Source: Bathynomus jamesi (lineage: Eukaryota; Arthropoda; Malacostraca; Isopoda; Cirolanidae). Taken from it: a stretch of DNA of 64,000 bases. The notes under the pieces were generated by a model. It was not told where the DNA came from, ran no database searches, and saw nothing but the letters and a program-made list of their open reading frames with translations. The translations under genes were made by a program, and so were the position numbers. Position 1 is the first letter of the stretch. Each line of letters opens with the position of its first letter. Positions 1 through 12,157 of this stretch are shown one piece after another. The stretch is taken from assembly GCA_023014485.1 (NCBI GenBank), contig JAJOZX010012041.1, positions 44,046 to 108,045 of the forward strand. Reading direction: 5' to 3'.

Positions 1-392
1 TCGTTTATTACGTTATTTATACTGGCGTGTTCTTTGCAGTTGAATGTATATAATGTACGGCAGCGGAGGTGCCCCCTTGGGCATTGGTTCTGCGAGTATG
101 TAGAAGAATTACGGCATTTGAAGAGTGAAGTCATGGTGTAATGGTATCGGCGTCTGACCGGCAATCGGAAGATCCGGGTTCGATTCCCAGGTGGTTACTT
201 CATTTTTCATTTGTTCCGTTTTCTCTCTCTCGTCTTGCGCGGAATATCTCCTATACAAGCGTCGTTCTTTACGTTATTTATACTGCGTGTTCTTTGCAGT
301 TGAATGTATATAATGTTACGGCATGCGGGAGGTGCCCCCTTGGGGCATTGGTTTCTGCGAGTAGTAGAAGAATTACGGCATTTGGAAGAGTG

Positions 393-466
393 AAGTCCAT
401 GGTGTAATGGTATCGCGTCTGACCGGCAATCGGAAGATCCCGGGTTCGATTCCCAGGTGGTTACTT
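393..466 (+). ncRNA. Representative tRNA-like unit of array 1 (one of 32)
   Basis: By cloverleaf position: acceptor AAGTCCA (393-399), short D stem GTG/CGC, anticodon stem TCTGA/TCGGA with loop CCGGCAA, T arm around TTCGATT (445-451), and 3' acceptor strand TGG-TT-ACTT (458-466). All seven acceptor pairs form if a two-base TT bulge and one extra G (457) are allowed. Box A TGGTGTAATGG (400-410) and box B GGTTCGATTCC (443-453) match the Pol III consensus. The anticodon position reads GGC (Ala), but residue 33 is C, not the near-universal U, and the T stem has a C-A mismatch. The front half resembles eukaryotic tRNA-Gln. It may be a tRNA-derived RNA rather than a translating tRNA. Confidence 0.75.
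400..453 (+). promoter_or_regulatory. Internal Pol III promoter (box A and box B), representative copy
   Basis: Box A TGGTGTAATGG at 400-410 fits TRGYNNARNNG and box B GGTTCGATTCC at 443-453 fits GGTTCGANNCC. Box spacing is that of a tRNA gene. The same pair occurs in nearly every unit of the array, some copies with a one-base loss. Confidence 0.8.
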
Positions 467-468
467 CA

Positions 469-475
469 TTTTTTT
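469..475 (+). terminator. Pol III T-run terminator, representative copy
   Basis: A run of seven T begins three bases after the end of the tRNA-like unit. Other units have five or six T at the same place, and array 2 also has a T5 there. This is the expected Pol III stop and argues that each unit is a complete transcription unit. Confidence 0.7.
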
Positions 476-3400
476 CATTTGTTCCGTTTTCTCTCTCTCG
501 TCTTGCGCGGAATATCTCCTATACAAGCGTCGTTCTTTACGTTATTTATACTGCGTGTTCTTTGCAGTTGAATGTATATAATGTTACGGCATGCGGGAGG
601 TGCCCCCTTGGGGCATTGGTTTCTGCGAGTATGTAGAAGAATTACGGCATTTGGAAGAGTGAAGTCCATGGTGTAATGGTATCGCGTCTGACCGGCAATC
701 GGAAGATCCCGGGTTCGATTCCCAGGTGGTTACTTCATTTTTCATTTGTTCCGTTTTCTCTCTCTCGTCTTGCGCGGAATATCTCCTATACAAGCGTCGT
801 TCTTTACGTTATTTATACTGCGTGTTCTTTGCAGTTGAATGTATATAATGTTACGGCATGCGGGAGGTGCCCCCTTGGGGCATTGGTTTCTGCGAGTATG
901 TAGAAGAATTACGGCATTTGGAAGAGGAAGTCCATGGTGTAATGGTATCGCGTCTGACCGCAATCGGAAGATTCCGGGTTCGATTCCCAGGTGGTTACTT
1001 CATTTTTTCATTTGTTCCGTTTTCTCTCTCTCGTCTTGCGCGGAATATCTCCTATACAAGCGTCGTTCTTTACGTTATTTATACTGCGTGTTCTTTGCAG
1101 TTGAATGTATATAATGTTACGGCATGCGGGAGGTGCCCCCTTGGGGCATTGGTTTCTGCGAGTATGTAGAAGAATTACGGCATTTGGAAGAGTGAAGTCC
1201 ATGGTGTAATGGTATCGCGTCTGACCGGCAATCGGAAGATCCCGGGTTCGATTCCCAGGTGGTTACTTCATTTTTTCATTGTTCCGTTTTCTCTCTCTCG
1301 TCTTGCGCGGAATATCTCCTATACAAGCGTCGTCTTTACGTTATTTATACTGCGTGTTCTTTGCAGTTGAATGTATAATGTTACGGCATGCGGGAGGTGC
1401 CCCCTTGGGGCATTGGTTTCTGCGAGTATGTAGAAGAATTACGGCATTTGGAAGAGTGAAGTCCATGGTGTAATGGTATCGCGTCTGACGGCAATCGGAA
1501 GATCCCGGGTTCGATTCCCAGGTGGTTACTTCATTTTTCATTTGTTCCGTTTTCTCTCTTCGTCTTGCGCGGAATACTCCTATACAAGCGTCGTTCTACG
1601 TTATTTATACTGCGTGTTCTTTGCAGTTGAATGTATATAATGTTACGGCATGCGGGAGGTGCCCCCTTGGGGCATTGGTTTCTGCGAGTATGTAGAAGAA
1701 TTACGGCATTTGGAAGAGTGAAGTCCATGGTGTAATGGTACGCGTCTGACCGGCAATCGGAAGATCCCGGGTTCGATTCCCAGGTGGTTACTTTCATTTT
1801 TTCATTTGTTCCGTTTTCTCTCTCTCGTCTTGCGCGGAATATCTCCTATACAAGCGTCGTTCTTTACGTTATTTATACTGCGTGTTCTTTGCAGTTGAAT
1901 GTATATAATGTTACGGCATGCGGGAGGTGCCCCCTTGGGGCATTGGTTTCTGCGAGTATGTAGAAGAATACGGCATTTGGAAGAGTGAAGTCCATGGGTA
2001 ATGGTATCGCGTCTGACCGGCAATCGGAAGATCCCGGGTTCGATTCCCAGGTGGTTACTTCATTTTTTCATTTGTTCCGTTTTCTCTCTCTCGTCTTGCG
2101 CGGAATATCTCCTATACAAGCGTCGTTCTTTACGTATTTATACTGCGTGTTCTTTGCAGTTGAATGTATATAATGTTACGGCATGCGGGAGGTGCCCCCT
2201 TGGGGCATTGGTTTCTGCGAGTATGTAGAAGAATTACGGCATTTGGAAGAGTGAAGTCCATGGTGTAATGGTATCGCGTCTGACCGGCAATCGGAAGATC
2301 CCGGGTTCGATTCCAGGTGGTTACTTCATTTTTTCATTTGTTCCGTTTTCTCTCTCTCGTCTTGCGCGGAATATCTCCTATACAAGCGTCGTTCTTTACG
2401 TTATTTATACTGCGTGTTCTTTGCAGTTGAATGTATATAATGTTACGGCATGCGGGAGGTGCCCCCTTGGGGCATTGGTTTCTGCGAGTATGTAGAAGAA
2501 TTACGGCATTTGGAAGAGTGAAGTCCATGGTGTAATGGTATCGCGTCTGACCGGCAATCGGAAGATCCCGGGTTCGATTCCCAGGTGGTTACTTCATTTT
2601 TTCATTTGTTCCGTTTTCTCTCTCTGTCTTGCGCGGAATATCTCCTATACAAGCGTCGTTCTTTACGTTATTTATACTGCGTGTTCTTTGCAGTTGAATG
2701 TATATAATGTTACGGCATGCGGGAGGTGCCCCCGGGCATTGGTTTCTGCGAGTATGTAGAAGAATACGGCATTTGGAAGAGTGAAGTCCATGGTGTAATG
2801 GTATCGCGTCTGACCGGCAATCGGAAGATTCCGGGTTCGATTCCAGGTGGTTACTTCATTTTTTCATTTGTTCCGTTTTCTCTCTCTCGTCTTGCGCGGA
2901 ATATCTCCTATACAAGCGTCGTTCTTTACGTTATTTATACTGCGTGTTCTTTGCAGTGAATGTATATAATGTTACGGCATGCGGGAGGTGCCCCCTTGGG
3001 GCATTGGTTTCTGCGAGTATGTAGAAGAATTACGGCATTTGGAAGAGTGAAGTCCATGGTGTAATGGTATCGCGTCTCTGACCGGCAATCGGAAGATCCC
3101 GGGTTCGATCCCAGGTGGTTTACTTCATTTTTTCATTTGTTCCGTTTTCTCTCTCTCGTCTTGCGCGGAATATCTCCTATACAAGCGTCGTTCTTTACGT
3201 TATTTATACTGCGTGTTCTTTGCAGTTGAATGTATATAATGTTACGGCATGCGGGAGGTGCCCCCTTGGGGCATTGGTTTCTGCGAGTATGTAGAGAATT
3301 ACGGCATTTGGAAGAGTGAAGTCCATGGTGTAATGGTATCGCGTCTGACCGGCAATCGGAAGATCCCGGGTTCGATTCCCAGGTGGTTACTTCTTTTTTT

Positions 3401-6400
3401 CATTTGTTCCGTTTTCTCTCTCTCGTCTTGCGCGGAATATCTCCTATACAAGCGTCGTTCTTTACGTTATTTACTGCGTGTTCTTTGCAGTTGAATGTAT
3501 ATAATGTTACGGCATGCGGGAGGTGCCCCCTTGGGGCATTGGTTTCTGCGAGTATGTAGAAGAATTACGGCATTTGGAAGAGTGAAGTCCATGGTGTAAT
3601 GGTATCGCGTCTGACCGGCAATCGGAAGATCCCGGTTCGATTCCCAGGTGGTTACTTCTTTTTTCATTTGTTCCGTTTTCTCTCTCTCGTCTTGCGCGGA
3701 ATATCTCCTATACAAGCGCGTTCTTTACGTTATTTATACTGCGTGTTCTTTGCAGTTGAATGTATATAATGTTACGGCATGCGGGAGGTGCCCCCTTGGG
3801 GCATTGGTTTCTGCGAGTATGTAGAAGATTACGGCATTTGGAAGAGTGAAGTCCATGGTGTAATGGTATCGCGTCTGACCGGCAATCGGAAGATCCCGGG
3901 TTCGATTCCCAGGTGGTTACTTCATTTTTTCATTTGTTCCGTTTTCTCTCTCTCGTCTTGCGCGGAATATCTCCTATACAAGCGTCGTTCTTTACGTTAT
4001 TTATACTGCGTGTTCTTTGCAGTTGAATGTATATAATGTTACGGCATGCGGGAGGTCCCCTTGGGGCATTGGTTTCTGCGAGTATGTAGAAGAATTACGG
4101 CATTTGGAAGAGTGAAGTCCATGGTGTAATGGTATCGCGTCTGACCGGCAATCGGAAGATCCCGGGTCGATTCCCAGGTGGTTACTTCATTTTTTCATTT
4201 GTTCCGTTTTCTCTCTCTCGTCTTGCGCGGAATATCTCCTATACAAGCGTCGTTCTTTACGTTATTTATACTGCGTGTTCTTTGCAGTTGAATGTATATA
4301 TGTTACGGCATGCGGGAGGTGCCCCCTTGGGGCATTGGTTTCTGCGAGTATGTAAAGAATTACGGCATTTGGAAGAGTGAAGTCCATGGTGTAATGGTAT
4401 CGCGTCTGACCGGCAATCGGAAGATCCGGGTTCGATTCCCAGGTGGTTACTTCATTTTTTCATTTGTTCCGTTTTCTCTCTCTCGTCTTGCGCGGAATAT
4501 CTCCTATACAAGCGTCGTTCTTTACGTTATTTATACTGCGTGTTCTTTGCAGTTGAATGTATATAATGTTACGGCATGCGGGAGGTGCCCCCTTGGGGCA
4601 TTGGTTTCTGCGAGTATGTAGAAGAATACGGCATTTGGAAGAGTGAAGTCCATGGTGTAATGGTATCGCGTCTGACCGGCAATCGGAAGATCCCGGGTTC
4701 GATTCCCAGGTGGTTACTTCATTTTTTCATTTGTTCCGTTTTCTCTCTCTCGTCTTGCGCGGAATATCTCCTATACAAGCGTCGTTCTTTACGTTATTTA
4801 TACTGCGTGTTCTTTGCAGTTGAATGTATATAATGTTACGGCATGCGGGAGGTGCCCCCTTGGGGCATTGGTTTCTGCGTGTATGTAGAAGAATTACGGC
4901 ATTTGGAAGAGTGAAGTCCATGGTGTAATGGTATCGCGTCTGACCGGCAATCGGAAGATTCCGGGTTCGATTCCCAGGTGGTTACTTCATTTTTTCATTT
5001 GTTCCGTTTTCTCTCTCTCGTCTTGCGCGGAATATCCCTATACAAGCGTCGTTCTTTACGTTATTTATACTGCGTGTTCTTTGCAGTTGAATGTATATAA
5101 TGTTACGGCATGCGGGAGGTGCCCCCTTGGGGCATTGGTTTCTGCGAGTATGTAGAAGAATTACGGCATTTGGAAGAGTGAAGTCCATGGTGTAATGGTA
5201 TCGCGTCTGACCGGCAATCGGAAGATCCCGGGTTCGATTCCCAGGTGGTTACTTCATTTTTTCATTTGTTCCGTTTTCTCTCTCTCGTCTTGCGCGGAAT
5301 ATCTCCTATACAAGCGTCGTTCTTTACGTTATTTATACTGCGTGTTCTTTGCAGTTGAATGTATATAATGTTACGGCATGCGGGAGGTGCCCCCTTGGGG
5401 CATTGGTTTCTGCGAGTATGTAGAAGAATTACGGCATTTGGAAGAGTGAAGTCCATGGTGTAATGGTATCGCGTCTGACCGGCAATCGGAAGATCCCGGG
5501 TTCGATTCCCAGGTGGTTACTTCATTTTCATTTGTTCCGTTTTCTCTCTCTCGTCTTGCGCGGAATATCTCCTATACAAGCGTCGTTCTTTACGTTATTT
5601 ATACTGCGTGTTCTTTGCAGTTGAATGTATATAATGTTACGGCATGCGGGAGGTGCCCCTTGGGGCATTGGTTTCTGCGAGTATGTAGAAAATTACGGCA
5701 TTTGGAAGAGTGAAGTCCATGGTGTAATGGTATCCGTCTGACCGGCAATCGGAAGATCCCGGGTTCGATTCCCAGGTGGTTACTTCATTTTTCATTTGTT
5801 CCGTTTTCTCTCTCTCGTCTGCGCGGAATACTCCTATACAAGCGTCGTTCTTTACGTTATTTATACTGCGTGTTCTTTGCAGTTGAATGTATATAATGTT
5901 ACGGCATGCGGGAGGTGCCCCTTGGGGCATTGGTTTCTGCGAGTATGTAGAAGAATTACGGCATTTGGAAGAGTGAAGTCCATGGTGTAATGGTATCGCG
6001 TCTGACCGGCAATCGGAAGATCCCGGGTTCGATTCCCAGGTGGTTACTTCATTTTTCATTTGTTCCGTTTTCTCTCTCTCGTCTTGCGCGGAATATCTCC
6101 TATACAAGCGTCGTTCTTTACGTTATTTATACTGCGTGTTCTTTGCAGTTGAATGTATATAATGTTACGGCATGCGGGAGGTGCCCCCTTGGGGCATTGG
6201 TTTCTGCGAGTATGTAGAAGAATTACGGCATTTGGAAGAGTGAAGTCCATGTGTAATGGTATCGCGTCTGCCGGCAATCGGAAGATCCCGGGTTCGATTC
6301 CCAGGTGGTTACTTTCATTTTTTCATTTGTTCCGTTTTCTCTCTCTCGTCTTGCGCGGAATATCTCCTATACAAGCGTCGTTCTTTACGTTATTTATACT

Positions 6401-8513
6401 GCGTGTTCTTTGCAGTTGAATGTATATAATGTTACGGCATGCGGGAGGTGCCCCCTTGGGGCATTGGTTTCTGCGAGTATGTAGAAGAATTACGGCATTT
6501 GGAAGAGTGAAGTCCATGGTGTAATGGTATCGCGTCTGACCGGCAATCGGAAGATCCCGGGTTCGATTCCCAGGGGTTACTTCATTTTTTCATTTGTTCC
6601 GTTTTCTCTCTCTCGTCTTGCGCGGATATCTCCTATACAAGCGTCGTTCTTACGTTATTTATACTGCGTGTTCTTTGCAGTTGAATGTATATAATGTTAC
6701 GGCATGCGGGAGGTGCCCCCTTGGGCATTGGTTTCTGCGAGTATGTAGAAGAATTACGGCATTTGGAAGAGTGAAGTCCATGGTGTAATGGTATCGCGTC
6801 TGACCGGCATCGGAAGATTCCGGGTTCGATTCCCAGGTGGTTACTTCATTTTTTCATTTGTTCCGTTTTCTCTCTCTCGTCTTGCGCGGAATATCTCCTA
6901 TACAAGCGTCGTTCTTTACGTTATTTATACTGCGTGTTCTTTGCAGTTGAATGTATATAATGTTACGGCATGCGGGAGGTGCCCCCTTGGGCATTGGTTT
7001 CTGCGAGTATGTAGAAGAATTACGGCATTTGGAAGAGTGAATCCATGTGTAATGGTATCGCGTCTGACCGGCAATCGGAAGATCCCGGGTTCGATTCCAG
7101 GTGGTTACTTCATTTTTTCATTTGTTCCGTTTTCTCTCTCTCGTCTTGCGCGGAATATCTCCTATACAAGCGTCGTTCTTTACGTTATTTATACTGCGTG
7201 TTCTTTGCAGTTGAATGTATATAATGTTACGGCATGCGGGAGGTGCCCCCTTGGGGCATTGGTTTCTGCGAGTATGTAGAAGAATTACGGCATTTGGAAG
7301 AGTGAAGTCCATGGTGTAATGGTATCGCGTCTGACCGGCAATCGGAAGATCCCGGGTTCGATTCCCAGGTGGTTACTTCATTTTTTCATTTGTTCCGTTT
7401 TCTCTCTCTCGTCTTGCGCGGAATATCTCCTATACAGCGTCGTTCTTTACGTTATTTATACTGCGTGTTCTTTGCAGTTGAATGTATATGAATGTTCGGC
7501 ATGCGGGAGGTGCCCCCTTGGGGCATTGGTTTCTGCGAGTATGTAGAAGAATTAACGGCATTTGGAAGAGTGAAGTCCATGGTGTAATGGTATCGCGTCT
7601 GACCGGCAATCGAAGATCCCGGGTTCGATTCCCAGGTGGTTACTTCATTTTTCATTTGTTCCGTTTTCTCTCTCGTCTTGCGCGGAATATCTCCTATACA
7701 AGCGTCGTTCTTTACGTTATTTATACTGCGTGTTCTTTGCAGTTGAAGTATATAATGTTCGGCATGCGGGAGGTGCCCCCTTGGGGCATTGGTTTCTGCG
7801 AGTATGTAGAAGAATTACGGCATTTGGAGAGTGAAGTCCATGGTGTAATGGTATCGCGTCTGACCGGCAATCGGAAGATCCCGGGTTCGATTCCCAGGTG
7901 GTTACTTCATTTTTTCATTTGTTCGTTTTCTCTCTCTCGTCTTGCGCGGAATATCTCCTATCACAAGCGTCGTTCTTTACGTATTTATACTGCGTGTTCT
8001 TTGCAGTTGAATGTATTAATGTTACGGCATGCGGGAGGTGCCCCCTTGGGGCATTGGTTTCTGCGAGTATGTAGAAGAATTACGGCATTTGGAAGAGTGA
8101 AGTCCATGGTGTAATGGTATCCGTCTGACCGGCAATCGGAAGATCCCGGGTTTCGATTCCCAGGTGTTCTTCATTTTTTCATTTGTTCCGTTTTCTCTCT
8201 CTCGTCTTGCGCGGAATATCTCCTATACAAGCGTCGTTCTTTACGTTATTTATACTGCGTGTTCTTTGCAGTTGAATGTATATAATGTTACGGCATGCGG
8301 GAGGTGCCCCCTTGGGGCATTGGTTTCTGCGAGTATGTAGAAGAATTACGGCATTTGGAAGAGTGAAGTCCATGGTGTAATGGTATCGCCGTCTGACCGG
8401 CAATCGGAAGATTCGGGTTCGATTCCCAGGTGGTTACTTCATTTTTTCATTTGTTCCGTTTTCTCTCTCTCGTCTTGCGCGGAATATCTCCTATACAAGC
8501 GTCGTTCTTTACG

Positions 8514-8570
8514 ATATATATATATATATATATATATATTTTATTTTTTTTTTTATTTTTTTTTATTTTA
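8514..8570. repeat. (AT)n microsatellite and T-rich tract closing array 1
   Basis: The last repeat copy passes without a gap into an alternating AT run of about 28 bases and then a T-rich tract. Array 2 also ends in a TA run. Confidence 0.9.
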
Positions 8571-10208
8571 TGGTAATGAGAGTCCATCACACACAGGGAT
8601 GCAAGTACAGTATATCCTAATTTCCAAGGTTCCCTAGAGTTACCTTTCACAGTTTTCATAAGGAAGGCAGCACCGCTTCTAAATTCTGATTCCTAACATG
8701 TTTTTACAAGCCAAACAAATGCAGGACTCTATATGTTACAACATGTCATAAATGAGCCCTTTATTTCTGATATTTCATTGACATTATTAGAATGATACTT
8801 ACTTACCTTTATAATTACTTATAAATTTTATTTCAAGTTTTTCCTCAATTCTTTCTTTTAATTCAACATCACCTTTTAGTATCTGGTGATCTCATAGTGC
8901 TAGTGTCCCTGAGCAACTGAGACAATGAGAAAATGAACAAAACGGATATTGTTCCCGCCATTTGCCCTTGGCCCCTCCCCCACCTCCTGCCAAAAAAAAA
9001 ATAAATAAGTAAATAAAAATGGTTTCCCATTTCTCAAACCTCGCCCAAACAGACACCAACTTATTTATGTTATCTTGCCCAACTATAGCTACAGAGTTTT
9101 TTATCAAGATTTACAAAGAAGATAGGACCAATAATTCTGCATTTGAAGGCTATTACACAACAGGTTTTATGTTAGGTACTTTAAAAGATTTTCCCAAGTA
9201 TCCTTCAAACTTTCTTTTATGAATACAGTCAAAGAATATCTATTTGAGAGCATTTTGTGAATAAAGAGGTTTTTCATTTGGTTCAAGAGATATTCATTAG
9301 CTTCGGTACCCACAAAATTTAGAAGCAAGAAAATGGTTACCATAAAAGTTTTGAGCCTCATTAAGGATTTGTACTGACCTAGTGAAAACCTCAAATTTGA
9401 CATCTTGCCATAAAAATTCTTGATTTAGGGGCTCTTACGAGACTGACATATCTAACCAAAAGGATTTAAGTAAAAACTAAAAGAATACCAAGACAGATCA
9501 ACTATCAACAGCCAATGATTGAGACCCTACAACTCGCCTTCACTTGGAAAAAGTATAAATGTCTTTATAAACATCAAGCTTAAATGGTATACTGTATTTT
9601 CTTTTGAATACAATCCCAATACCCTCAAATCTCAACAGTTTAACTGTTTAAGAATCCTAACTCTGTGGATATTAAAAATATTCAGTAAAATACCATACAA
9701 CCAAAGAAATGTGGTAAATTTAGGTCAACTCTGTCAACTACATGTACAGTATTAGCTTTTAATCAGTTTTATTCTTCTATTTGTGAATAATAACAGACAG
9801 GATTTTCAATAATAGTGGGGTTGGAGGGAAAAATTCCAAACCCCTCCCCATGAAAGCTAAATGAGCTCTTGTCCCCCTCCTCTCAAAAATTTCTAATGCG
9901 AGGCTTAACATCATTGGTAAAGTCCAGAATCAAAACATAGTTCGAAACCAAGTCCAAAATTACTGACAACCCAACTTAACATAATTATCACTAAGGTAAT
10001 ATAAACTCTCTCTGAACTGCACCTGTATTCTAGAATTTTGCCATATCATTTGTAAAACTTTGAAACTTGTTATAGTTTAAACAGTATAGGAGTTTCTGAC
10101 ATCTTTTCAATCAAGTGGAGCAATATAAAGTACTATATTCTTTTTATTTCATTAATAGGCTATACGATACATTGAACAAGAAAACGTAACGAGCCTACAT
10201 TCAACAGA
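8571..10208. other. AT-rich stretch without recognisable gene
   Basis: No homology to a known domain was recognised in any frame; open frames are short. An A-rich/C-rich patch lies near 8970-9020. Nothing supports a coding gene here. Confidence 0.6.
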
Positions 10209-10216
10209 CAATTTAC

Positions 10217-10803
10217 TAGGGATGTACAGATATATCGGTAGATTTTTAAAAACATCGGTATCGCCCGATATTTCAAAAGTACAATTTTTCCAAAATTATT
10301 AATAAAACACTATTTAGTGGATGAAATTTCCAATATTTTATTGTTTTATCACTTCACATAATTCGTTATTTTTTCACAAGGGTTAAGTTCTCATGTAAAA
10401 ATAGCAGCTGCTCTGTATGTTCATTGTTCAGGAGAGCGCCGATTTCTAGCAGCACTGGCATTGTTTCCTCCAATACTGAACATGCATTCGCTCGCAACTG
10501 TTGTTGATGGTGCTCCCAAATATCTCTGAGCTAAGTTCCCCCAAAACACATTTACTAAGCCCAACATAGACCCACAGTCCAATTGTATAACAAACAAAAC
10601 TATGACATCTAATGCAGTGTTGCTATCTTTAATGAAAAGGATTACTGCTGTTGCCAAATTTTCAACACAGAAAATAAATTATGAATACGTTACAAAAATG
10701 ACAAACTAAACCCTAGCTGGATATCGGTATCGGTTATCGGCCGATACTGTTTCTAATTATCGGTATCGGTTATCGGCTAAAAAGCGATACCGGTACATCC
10801 CTA
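10217..10803 (-). mobile_element. Non-autonomous hAT element, copy 1 (587 bp)
   Basis: Ends are TAGGGATGTAC and GTACATCCCTA, with subterminal runs rich in CGATA/TATCG. It is flanked by a perfect 8-bp duplication, CAATTTAC (10209-10216 and 10804-10811), the hallmark of hAT insertion. The minus-strand frame 10421-10657 keeps a C-terminal hAT dimerisation remnant (LAQRYLGAPSTTVASE-like, then a FSIGGN-like stretch). The rest of the transposase is gone, so it could move only with help from a full element. Confidence 0.9.
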
Positions 10804-10811
10804 CAATTTAC

Positions 10812-11825
10812 ACACAAAAATTTTACTCTGCAAACACTAAAAAAGTTTTGCATTTCTAAAATGCTGATGAATTATGGTAGTGGTGTCAGACGATAGCAAA
10901 AAATAAATTCTAAACATTCAGTTGTACTTTTCATAAAATTAAAGATAAAACAAGAGATTCCTTCTATTATTTTTTAAGGAAAAAATACACACAATTCCAT
11001 CAGGTAAATAGCTACATAATTAAAAAAAATTAAGCAATTAAGAAATAGTTTTAAAAGTCAATCCTTTTTCGAAGTATTTAATCCTACATAAATATACTAA
11101 ATTTTTCCTATTCATTAGTTACCCACCTACCTTCCAACATCAACCTACTGTACAATAACACCTTTAATTAATAAAAAGATAAGGAGTGAGCTATCAGCTT
11201 TTCTTACCAGCAATAAATACCATTAAAGCGCTTTCCAAATCTAATATACTTCATCTTTGAGAGATAAATATGCAAAATTTTAAAAAATTCAATGTTTTTC
11301 CATGAATACTTTTTGTAAAGATTGTGATAAAAATGGATACTAAAATGTTGGGGACTTGGGGAGCATGAGGCTGTACAGAGTACCAGTATCTACACTGTGG
11401 GTAGATAAAATGCTGAGCAATTGGCATGTTGGGGGTAGGGTAGGTGAAATATTTCTTCATAAAGTGAATTTTGAATTTGCCCACACTATACACCCAAATC
11501 ATCCACAATTTTACCCACCCATACCAAACCCCACACTGCCCCTTGTCCCACATTATAGTATATATCATAAAATATACCCAATATCATATCAATGAAACTA
11601 GCTACCCATTACTTTTCCTAATACTGTATTTGTTTATAAGCTAAAGTTGGCCTATAATAAAGTAGTTTAGGCCTATATGAAAAAGAATATTATTCCTATT
11701 GAACATCTAAAATAGGATTTGCCAATAAAAAATGCTATTGAGATGTGGTCTACATTCAAAGAAATTTTACGATATACAATGTAGATTTAGTCCTTTCAGA
11801 ATTATTATGAACAACAAGATTAGGA
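10812..11825. other. AT-rich stretch without recognisable gene
   Basis: Only short frames are seen. The frame at 11251-11568 (minus) is low-complexity, rich in Tyr, Trp and Pro, and matches no family I know. Confidence 0.5.
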
Positions 11826-12157
11826 CACCTTTGAGGTGAAATAAGGAAATAGCTAGAATGATTAAAGACAAGAAAAGAGCATTCACAGAATTTAAAAGCA
11901 GTATATAATAGCCTCGTGGACTCGGGTAATTATAAGGAATTAAGAAATAAGTTAAATAGTTTGACTAGGAGTAGCAAAAGGCACAGTGAAATAAATCTTG
12001 CTAGAAACAGCAATAACTATAAAAAAAATTCTTTAGTTGCTATAAATACAATAAAAAAACAGGATAGGATCAGCCCTATAGAACATCATGATAGCGTATT
12101 CAAAAATAAACAGGATATTGTTGATATTTTTAATGATTATTTTAGCTCTGTTTTAAC

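Larger units (their letters stand above)
1..8513 (+). repeat. Tandem array 1: 32 units of ~266 bp, each with a tRNA-like Pol III unit
   Basis: The anticodon-arm landmark GACCGG recurs 32 times from about 156 to 8395, a mean spacing of 266 bp, and the array is already in progress at base 1. Each unit holds a 74-nt tRNA-like segment, a T-run directly after it, a CT-rich stretch, a conserved hairpin (TGCCCC-CTT-GGGGCA) and an ATG-rich spacer. Copies are nearly identical; almost all differences are single-base losses, such as a missing base in the anticodon loop near 960 and 1488. The many short open frames across it are by-products of the repeat, not proteins. The last copy breaks off at 8513 into an (AT)n run. 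This is a concerted tandem family of tRNA-like genes or a tandemised SINE head. Confidence 0.95.

Noticed and set aside
393..466. Ordinary functional tRNA-Gln, tRNA-Val or tRNA-Ala gene
   Set aside because: C33, a bulged acceptor stem, an extra base after the T stem and a T-stem mismatch make normal decoding unlikely, so it is called tRNA-like.
1..8513. CRISPR array
   Set aside because: The whole 266-bp unit is repeated, spacers are not unique, and the context is eukaryotic.
141..8640. Dozens of 60-210-codon frames in both strands of array 1
   Set aside because: They are the same few phantom peptides repeated with the 266-bp unit, overlap the tRNA-like genes, and change frame at each one-base loss; none resembles a protein family.
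9019..9403. Short frames on both strands
   Set aside because: No recognisable domain; lengths are as expected by chance in AT-rich DNA.
11251..11595. Possible gene in overlapping frames on both strands
   Set aside because: Low-complexity composition, no domain, no splice context.
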